Origin: Flavobacterium sp. AG291
GTDB lineage: Bacteria > Bacteroidota > Bacteroidia > Flavobacteriales > Flavobacteriaceae
Assembly: GCF_003350375.1 (NCBI RefSeq)
Contig: NZ_QQAR01000004.1
Span: 62,001-126,000 of the forward strand
Direction: 5' to 3'
Length of the DNA: 64,000 nucleotides
In this document: one piece after another, positions 58,007-64,000 of the stretch
Position numbering within the stretch: position 1 is the first letter of the stretch
Layout: every line of letters begins with the position of its first letter
The notes under the pieces: generated by a model
Database searches by the model: none
Told to the model about the DNA's origin: nothing
The model's input: only the letters and a program-made list of their open reading frames with translations
Translations under genes and position numbers: made by a program

Positions 58007-59191
58007 TTATATCAATTCACTTATTGTATTCCCTACTGCCAAACACGATGTTGCAGCTGGGGAAGGTGCATTTCTGACATGGATGATATTTCCATTCCGT
58101 ACAATATCAAAATCATCTAAAAGCCCACCATTTCTGTCGCAAGCCTGTGCACGCACACCTGAACCTCCGGGAACAAGATCCTGCTCCTGTATTTCCGGTA
58201 ATAACTTTTGTAATGCATTAGTAAAAGCACTCTTAGAAAGCGAACGATGCATTTCTCCAAGGCCTGTCTTACCATATTTTGCCACAATTTTCCTAAAACC
58301 CGGCCAAGTAAGCGTGTGCATTGTTTCAGAAAAATTAAAATCTGAAAAATTATATCCTTCCTTTTTAAAAGCCAAAACAGCGTTAGGCCCGGCTTCGATA
58401 CCACCGCCAATCATCCTAGTAAAATGAACTCCTAAAAATGGAAAATTAGGATCAGGAACAGGATATATCAGATGATTTACCAAATACTCCTTATCTTCTT
58501 TCAGCTTATAATATTCACCACGGAAAGGAATAATAATTACATCGTTCTTATCATTCGTCATTTTCGTGATCTTATCAGAGTAAAGACCTGCACAAGAAAC
58601 TAGTTTTTTTGTAATAAACTCTTTTTTATCGGTAATTACAGTTATTCTGTCTATATTCTCAACTATATTATTTACCAGCTGGGAAAATTCTATTTCACCT
58701 CCTAAAGCAACAAAAAGATCTTTAATCTTGTTTGCTATACCCGGATAATCAATTATTCCTGTTTGTGGAACTTTAATAGCTTTTACCCCTTCACAATGGG
58801 GTTCAATCTCTCTGAATTCATCTCTCGACAGGTATCTAAGATTCTGCAATCCATTCTCTCTCCCCCTATTATATATATTCTCTAAAAGTGGAATCTCTTC
58901 AGAAGAAGTCGCTACGATAATTTTGCCACACAAATCATATTTAACATCATGTTCTTTGGCAAAATTTATAATAGAATCATACCCTTCAAGACAGTTTTTA
59001 GCTTTAAGGCTCTTCGGCTTATAATAAATCCCGCTATGGATTACTCCGCTATTATGTCCGGATTGGTGTTTAGCGACAATGCTTTCTTTCTCTAAAATCA
59101 GTATCCTCAGATTCTGATTTTTTTTAAGACATTGATATGCTGTAGCCAATCCTACAAGTCCGGCACCGATAATAATTACATCATATTTCAT
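58007..59191 (-). CDS. lhgO: L-2-hydroxyglutarate oxidase LhgO-like
   Basis: The 394-residue FAD oxidase has the N-terminal dinucleotide motif IIGAGLVGLATAY (about 7-19) and the LhgO signature SGHNSGVIHSGIYYKPKS. A C-terminal GSGVRAQACDRNG and HVRNAPSPAATSC close the flavin site. E. coli LhgO oxidises L-2-hydroxyglutarate to 2-oxoglutarate and passes electrons to the membrane. It is unusual inside a nucleotide-sugar operon. Here it lies between the WbpA-type dehydrogenase and WbpE, with WbpB downstream. The neighbours suggest it recycles the 2-hydroxyglutarate by-product of WbpB. Confidence 0.93.
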   Translation of the reverse strand: MKYDVIIIGAGLVGLATAYQCLKKNQNLRILILEKESIVAKHQSGHNSGVIHSGIYYKPKSLKAKNCLEGYDSIINFAKEHDVKYDLCGKIIVATSSEEIPLLENIYNRGRENGLQNLRYLSRDEFREIEPHCEGVKAIKVPQTGIIDYPGIANKIKDLFVALGGEIEFSQLVNNIVENIDRITVITDKKEFITKKLVSCAGLYSDKITKMTNDKNDVIIIPFRGEYYKLKEDKEYLVNHLIYPVPDPNFPFLGVHFTRMIGGGIEAGPNAVLAFKKEGYNFSDFNFSETMHTLTWPGFRKIVAKYGKTGLGEMHRSLSKSAFTNALQKLLPEIQEQDLVPGGSGVRAQACDRNGGLLDDFDIVRNGNIIHVRNAPSPAATSCLAVGNTISELI

Positions 59192-59250
59192 AATAATTCT
59201 TTATAGCAAATAGTCTGGAATATCCGCTGAAACAAATAAATTTATTTAAT

Positions 59251-60522
59251 TTATAATTTCCCATCCGCTAAATCACCGAGAACGCCTTTCACATCATATA
59301 AAACACTTTTTTCTTTTCTAAGCATCTTGTAATCTAGACTGGCAAATTCCTTATGAGCAACACCCAAAACAATTGCATCAAAAGTTTTTTTAGGCAATTT
59401 ATCTAAAGTTCTAAAACCATATTCATGTTCAACATCAGAACTGTTAGCCCATGGATCATAAATTGTTACATCAATACCATATTCTTTGAAGACTTTTATA
59501 ACATCTATGATTTTTGTATTTCTTACATCAGGACAATTCTCTTTAAAAGTTATGCCCAGCATTAAAAGATGAGAGCTATTTACAATTATCCCATTCTTTA
59601 TCATAAGTTTTACAACCTGTGAGGCAACATATTCTCCCATACTATCGTTCAACCTTCTTCCTGCAAGTATAATCTCAGGATGATATCCTTCTTCTTGAGC
59701 TTTTTGTGCTAAGTAATAAGGATCCACTCCAATACAATGACCTCCCACAAGTCCTGGTTTAAATGGAAGAAAATTCCATTTAGTACTGGCTGCTTCAAGC
59801 ACTGCATAAGTATCTATATCCATACAGTTAAATATTTTTGACAGTTCATTAACAAAGGCAATATTTATATCACGTTGTGAATTTTCAATAACCTTCGCTG
59901 CTTCAGCTACCTTTATTGTAGGAGCTAGATGAGTACCTGCACTTATAACCGATTTATAGAGATCGTTTACCTTAACACCAACTTCTGGTGTTGAACCCGC
60001 AGTTACCTTCAAAATTTTTTCTACAGTATGTTCTTTATCTCCGGGATTTATTCTTTCAGGAGAATACCCAACAAAAAAATCGGTGTTAAACTTAAGTGCA
60101 CTAATTCTTTCTAAAACAGGAACACATTCATCTTCAGTAACGCCTGGATAAACGGTTGATTCGTAAATCACAATATCACCTTTTTTAAGTACTTTCCCAA
60201 CAGTTTCACTAGATTTATAAAGAGGTGTAAGATTTGGTCTGTTATTTTTATCCACAGGCGTAGGCACAGTAACAATATAGTAGTTACAATCAGAAATATC
60301 ATTAATATCAGTCGAACAATAAAGACCACTATGAGATGTAGGCTTTTCAACAAGAACACTTGCAAGAAGATCGTCTTCAACTTCAAATGTACTATCTTTT
60401 CCCAATTTTAATTCGTTAATTCTATCCTGATTAATATCAAATCCAACAACCGAATATTTCGTAGCGAATAATCTTGCTAAAGGCAGTCCTACATATCCAA
60501 GTCCAATTACAGCAATTTTCAT
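59251..60522 (-). CDS. UDP-HexNAc 6-dehydrogenase, TviB/WbpA-like
   Basis: The 423-residue NAD-dependent dehydrogenase has Rossmann motif VIGLGYVGLPLA (5-16), the ESTVYPGVTE loop, the catalytic Cys263 in GGHCIGVDPYY and a C-terminal nucleotide domain with GITFKENCPDVRNT. The closest group as I read it is TviB/WbpO, which oxidise C6 of UDP-GlcNAc or UDP-GalNAc. In this context it supplies the UDP-HexNAcA substrate for the WbpB-WbpE-WbpD steps. The acceptor C4 configuration cannot be read from sequence. It lies 59 bases from lhgO. Confidence 0.93.
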   Translation of the reverse strand: MKIAVIGLGYVGLPLARLFATKYSVVGFDINQDRINELKLGKDSTFEVEDDLLASVLVEKPTSHSGLYCSTDINDISDCNYYIVTVPTPVDKNNRPNLTPLYKSSETVGKVLKKGDIVIYESTVYPGVTEDECVPVLERISALKFNTDFFVGYSPERINPGDKEHTVEKILKVTAGSTPEVGVKVNDLYKSVISAGTHLAPTIKVAEAAKVIENSQRDINIAFVNELSKIFNCMDIDTYAVLEAASTKWNFLPFKPGLVGGHCIGVDPYYLAQKAQEEGYHPEIILAGRRLNDSMGEYVASQVVKLMIKNGIIVNSSHLLMLGITFKENCPDVRNTKIIDVIKVFKEYGIDVTIYDPWANSSDVEHEYGFRTLDKLPKKTFDAIVLGVAHKEFASLDYKMLRKEKSVLYDVKGVLGDLADGKL

Positions 60523-60584
60523 ATGTTTTTATGTTATTTATATTACCTAAACTATTTAAATCTTTTATTGTAAATTTTGAGAAG

Positions 60585-61658
60585 TTAAATCATCATATCT
60601 TTAAATATCTTTTTAAATATCAAGAACAAAACAGCAGAAAAACTTCCTGTAAGGGCGCCCATAAAAATTCCCTTTACCAAGCTAAAACTTTCTTTTGACA
60701 AAGGATAAATTGGCCTGTCTATTATCTGTATAAGTGGTGTTTCTTTTCGTAATGTCACTTTCGACAATTCAGTTTGTTTAATCAGCTCCGTCAAAATTGC
60801 AGTATTCGCCTGTACATCAACCTGTTTTCTTACAGATGGAACTCTTTGAATATTTAATGCTGGATTAAGGCTAAAAGTTCTGTCGTTTGCAGCAGCAACG
60901 CCTCTTATAGACCCATTCAGTTCACCTCTAATTGAATCAAGCTGTCTCTGTAATATGGCCATATTCACACGCGCTTTTTTACTCTTGGTATCTATGTAAA
61001 AATCAGAGACTACGTTTGCCCACGCTTCATTAAAAGTTTTTGAGAAAATTTCATTTGTAGATTTCACTTCAACTGTATATATGGATGCTTTTTTATCCTT
61101 TTGAATTATACTAAGACTATTTGTTGACAAATCTCTATAAATCAATTCTAAAATACTATCTTGAGATCTTGAGAAATTTTCTCTACCCTTACCAGCCAAA
61201 AACTGAACATTATTAAGTTGTTTCATATCTTTCCATTTATTTCTCCAACCATTTTCGCTTATATACATTTCAGCCAAAGAGATGGTTTTATTTTTTTCAA
61301 TAACAGGCATAAGTAACGTTGATTCAACCATACTCCTTGATTTAAAAAGTTCTACAAGATTAGCTCCTGTAAATATACCTCCGCCTCCGCCTCCAACATC
61401 AAGACCAAACTGGCTAGCAAGCCCCATGGCTCCCCCTATACCACCTTGTTTATCATCTTCAACAGCAAAAGATAATTTCGCAACATATATATCTTTCTTC
61501 TTTAATGAATATGCTACACCTATAGCGCCACCTAATATTCCAGTAAGTAGTATTAATCTAGATTTTGACAGAAAATAATACCACCAATCTTTAATTATCA
61601 TAGTAATATCTTTTACATTAAGATCTTCCTGAATTTTCACTTTATTAACATTATCCAT
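60585..61658 (-). CDS. wzz: Wzz/polysaccharide co-polymerase without kinase domain
   Basis: The 357-residue protein has a membrane helix at about residues 35-52 and another near the C-terminus (about 325-350), the two-helix layout of polysaccharide co-polymerases. The N-terminal segment contains a hexa-glycine tract (GLDVGGGGGGIF). The C-terminal proline-rich IIDRPIYPLSKES precedes the second helix as in Wzz. There is no tyrosine-kinase domain, unlike Wzc. It should set chain length and work with Wzy. It begins 8 bases after the Wza-like gene. Confidence 0.9.
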   Translation of the reverse strand: MDNVNKVKIQEDLNVKDITMIIKDWWYYFLSKSRLILLTGILGGAIGVAYSLKKKDIYVAKLSFAVEDDKQGGIGGAMGLASQFGLDVGGGGGGIFTGANLVELFKSRSMVESTLLMPVIEKNKTISLAEMYISENGWRNKWKDMKQLNNVQFLAGKGRENFSRSQDSILELIYRDLSTNSLSIIQKDKKASIYTVEVKSTNEIFSKTFNEAWANVVSDFYIDTKSKKARVNMAILQRQLDSIRGELNGSIRGVAAANDRTFSLNPALNIQRVPSVRKQVDVQANTAILTELIKQTELSKVTLRKETPLIQIIDRPIYPLSKESFSLVKGIFMGALTGSFSAVLFLIFKKIFKDMMI

Positions 61659-61666
61659 CGTTACTT

Positions 61667-64000
61667 CTATTTTACACTTATGATAGCAATTACCACACCT
61701 GCAAGACTTGTAAGAATGCTTGCAATACCTACAATTTCTCCAGTAGTCATTCGTTTGGTTTCCGGTTTCGAAGGAATCACAATCTGTGATCCCGGTTGTA
61801 CATCAGGATAAGATTTAAAAAACAAGAATGAGCCTGTCACGTCGGCTTTACCATTAGGATAAATAATATAAGCTTTTTTCTTCCATCCTTTGTTATCTAC
61901 TCCCCCAACAGAATTAATATAATAGTTAAACCCTTTTCCTTTTCGATAAGGTATTTCAGAATTTAAAAGAACATTACCCGAAACTTTAACAGCTTCATCA
62001 AATGCAGTAACTTCAATTTCATCCCCCGGAAGTAACAGTACGTTTGAATAGTGTTTTTCGTCTTTAATAATTTTTTCCCAATCCACAGGAATCACAGTAT
62101 ATCTAAGCTTTACAACTTTATCAGTCAATTTCTTCTGAATTGTATCCCCATGGCCTAAATTTAGATCTATACGACTTAAATCTTCAACCTGATCATCCTT
62201 TATAGGACGCTTAATTTTAACACCGGAAATATTTGCCTGAGGAGATAAACCTCCTGCACGTTTTATCACATCAGCTATACGCTCGTCTTTATTTTCAATA
62301 ACATATTTTCCAGGATAAACTACTTCACCACTCAGGATTACCAGTTCCGGTTGCTCAAAAACAGGCATTCTTCGAATATTAACTACATCAAATGGTAGCA
62401 ACTCAATGTTTTGAGCCTGCTCATTACCTAAAGTATTAATTTCTATATCGATGACTTCAACCTTACGCGGATTAGAACTATCAATATTCTCACCTTTAAT
62501 CATGCGGGCAATTTCTACTTTCTTTGAAGCTGCACCTGTAAGCCCACCTGCCTGAATTATCAAATCATTTAAACTAAGGTTTTCAAAATATTGATAATTC
62601 CCCGGTCTCTTAACTTCTCCCTCAATAAATACACTATAGTTTTCTTTAAAATCCAATAAGGAATATATTGTAAGAACATCTTCTTTCTTAAGCTCTAAAT
62701 TAGCCGAAGGATCACCATCTATTGCTTTAGCAATATTAACCTCTACAATTTCTGTTGTCAGGTCGTCCTTAATCCTTATTAGTCTTCCTCGCTGAACATA
62801 TGCATCCTCACGCAATCCATCTGCTTTTAGTATCAGATCACTAATACGCATTCCTGGAGCAAACGAATATTGATTAGGTCTAAAAACAGCCCCTTCGACA
62901 GTAATCCTGTTCTCAAAACGATTTAAAATCTTTGATACTTTAAAAATATCTCCTGACTTAGGTTTATAGCTTGAAAATTCATTTTCAACAATATCAGTAA
63001 CTTTAAATTCTTTACCTGTCTTCTGCACAACGTTTACTGATGCCGTATAAGCCATCTCTGTAAAACCCGAAGCAAAACTTAATAAATCCGAGAAAGTCTC
63101 TTCTCCCTTAATCTCAAATATACCCGGACGCTTTACTTCACCTTCGATTGTAACCCTGTTTTTATAAACCGGAATTCGTATTACGTCATTATCAAGTAAA
63201 CCTACATTATCAGACTGATCACCTCCAGCCAAAAAACGATATATGTCTATATTCTTGATAACTTTATTCCCTCTTATTAGTTCGATATTACGATAGCTAC
63301 CATTATCTGATGGCCCTCCTGCTATGTGTAATGCATTATAAACAGTAGAGAGTGACGAAATAGAGTAATTACCCGGCAACTTGCTACCTATTATAGTAAT
63401 TTTGATAGTTCTTATGTTTCCCAAACTCACAGACAATTTAGACTGACCGGAACCAAGTGTACTATATATTTTAGACATAGAGCTTCTTATCTTCTGTATT
63501 GCAGCTTCGATGGTAATTCCCGAAACAGGGATCTGCCCAACATAAGGTATACTTATTTTCCCTTCAACATTTACAGGAACAGATGAGTTGAATTCCTGAA
63601 CTCCATAAACACTTATCTGCAGCTCATCACCAGGACCTAAAACATAATTTAGTGGCGTAGCAATTTTATCATTGGGAGCAAAACTTAAAGCAGGATTATT
63701 AAATAATTCTGAACCGAAGATGATAGGATTAGAAGCTGTTGCCATAGCCTGAGGCGTGGCAACCATCTTTCTGTCAATCAAACTACCGGCATTTCCTGCT
63801 GAAACACCAGAAGATGTACCCGATGTTTTTGTTGCCGCAAGACGGGAACGCAGTTTTGCAAATTCAGATTTAGGCATCCCTTTTGACACAGCAATAGTCT
63901 CAGCCTGATCTATAGAAACATTATTGCTCTTAAGCTGTTCCTGAATCTGGGCAATTTGCTGATCCGATAGCTGATCAACATTGGCTACCCTCAGATCAAC
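61667..64000 (-). CDS. Wza-like SLBB polysaccharide export protein (5' end outside window)
   Basis: The reading frame is open to the window edge, so only the last 777 residues are seen and the start and signal lie beyond 64000. It begins with a helical region containing GMPKSEFAKLRSRL, followed by a poly_export domain (YVLGPGDELQISVYGV) and five to six SLBB repeats (for example VFIEGEVKRPGNYQYFENLS). A C-terminal hydrophobic helix (GEIVGIASILTSLAGVVIAI) ends it. It should form the outer-membrane export channel. A GTG at 63889 is internal, not the real start. Confidence 0.93.
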   Translation of the reverse strand, partial: VDLRVANVDQLSDQQIAQIQEQLKSNNVSIDQAETIAVSKGMPKSEFAKLRSRLAATKTSGTSSGVSAGNAGSLIDRKMVATPQAMATASNPIIFGSELFNNPALSFAPNDKIATPLNYVLGPGDELQISVYGVQEFNSSVPVNVEGKISIPYVGQIPVSGITIEAAIQKIRSSMSKIYSTLGSGQSKLSVSLGNIRTIKITIIGSKLPGNYSISSLSTVYNALHIAGGPSDNGSYRNIELIRGNKVIKNIDIYRFLAGGDQSDNVGLLDNDVIRIPVYKNRVTIEGEVKRPGIFEIKGEETFSDLLSFASGFTEMAYTASVNVVQKTGKEFKVTDIVENEFSSYKPKSGDIFKVSKILNRFENRITVEGAVFRPNQYSFAPGMRISDLILKADGLREDAYVQRGRLIRIKDDLTTEIVEVNIAKAIDGDPSANLELKKEDVLTIYSLLDFKENYSVFIEGEVKRPGNYQYFENLSLNDLIIQAGGLTGAASKKVEIARMIKGENIDSSNPRKVEVIDIEINTLGNEQAQNIELLPFDVVNIRRMPVFEQPELVILSGEVVYPGKYVIENKDERIADVIKRAGGLSPQANISGVKIKRPIKDDQVEDLSRIDLNLGHGDTIQKKLTDKVVKLRYTVIPVDWEKIIKDEKHYSNVLLLPGDEIEVTAFDEAVKVSGNVLLNSEIPYRKGKGFNYYINSVGGVDNKGWKKKAYIIYPNGKADVTGSFLFFKSYPDVQPGSQIVIPSKPETKRMTTGEIVGIASILTSLAGVVIAIISVK

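Noticed and set aside
63889..63889. GTG at 63889 as the start of the Wza-like gene
   Set aside because: The frame stays open to the window edge with typical family sequence upstream, so the true start lies outside.

Overview
The window looks like chromosome of a Flavobacteriaceae member, most probably Flavobacterium. The grounds are a moderately AT-rich sequence, Bacteroidetes-type -7 promoter boxes (TAnnTTTG) in front of many genes, no consistent Shine-Dalgarno sequences, and family content typical of the group: a PorV/PorQ-like outer-membrane protein, DUF4105, DUF2891, TIGR03643 and flavobacterial lipoproteins. There is no rRNA, CRISPR array, prophage or transposase.

Region 1 (1-8000) is mostly plus strand: small membrane proteins and lipoproteins, a DUF2089 / Yip1-like / alpha-beta hydrolase / DUF3784 operon, an M61 peptidase and a DUF4369 lipoprotein. 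Region 2 (8000-10700) is an accessory-looking patch. It holds a broken lipoprotein gene (two frameshifts and an in-frame TAG), a second small lipoprotein, a four-helix protein carrying the heme/Mg motif of cytochrome oxidase subunit I, two near-identical tRNA-Thr(TGT) genes, four copies of one terminator hairpin and a palindromic interspersed element. Region 3 (10700-25700) holds ManA, a PTPS/QueD-family enzyme, Idi, two AraC regulators, a flavin reductase, a TetR + UbiB-type kinase pair, a RES-Xre toxin-antitoxin module, a class III dioxygenase with a carboxylesterase, a serine hydrolase, a COG2509 flavoprotein and a DUF2891 protein. Region 4 (25700-36000) holds a RecQ lacking its zinc cysteines, KdsD-TatC-AhpD-LptB, a GNAT, a GH25 lysozyme, PssA, the PorV/PorQ-like protein and DUF4105.

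Region 5 (36027 to the window end, all minus strand, about 28 kb) is an O-antigen or capsule cluster. Read 5' to 3' it contains Wza-like exporter (cut by the window end), Wzz, a WbpA/TviB-type dehydrogenase, L-2-hydroxyglutarate oxidase, WbpE, WbpD, WbpB, Wzx, Wzy, a WbpI-type epimerase, two glycosyltransferases, a secreted beta-helix protein, the WbpG-HisH-HisF acetamidino trio, FnlA, a cupin, FnlB, FnlC, a WbuB/WbjE-like transferase, a WbjF/WbpV-like reductase, a WbpL-like initiating transferase and, after a 317-bp gap with its own promoter candidates, a WbpM-like dehydratase. The first half resembles the Pseudomonas aeruginosa O5 pathway to UDP-ManNAc3NAcA plus acetamidino modification. The second half follows the O11 gene order for L-FucNAc and a 6-deoxy-HexNAc starter. 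The predicted repeat unit therefore contains a diacetamido- or acetamidino-mannuronic acid, L-FucNAc and a D-QuiNAc/D-FucNAc primer.

The observations I consider most worth following are: (i) gene-oriented CAGTnn(n) arrays whose first unit is the TAG stop codon, at three unrelated genes; (ii) an L-2-hydroxyglutarate oxidase inside the WbpA/B/D/E operon, where it could recycle the by-product of WbpB; and (iii) the stand-alone protein with the HDTYYVMAHSH cytochrome-oxidase motif.
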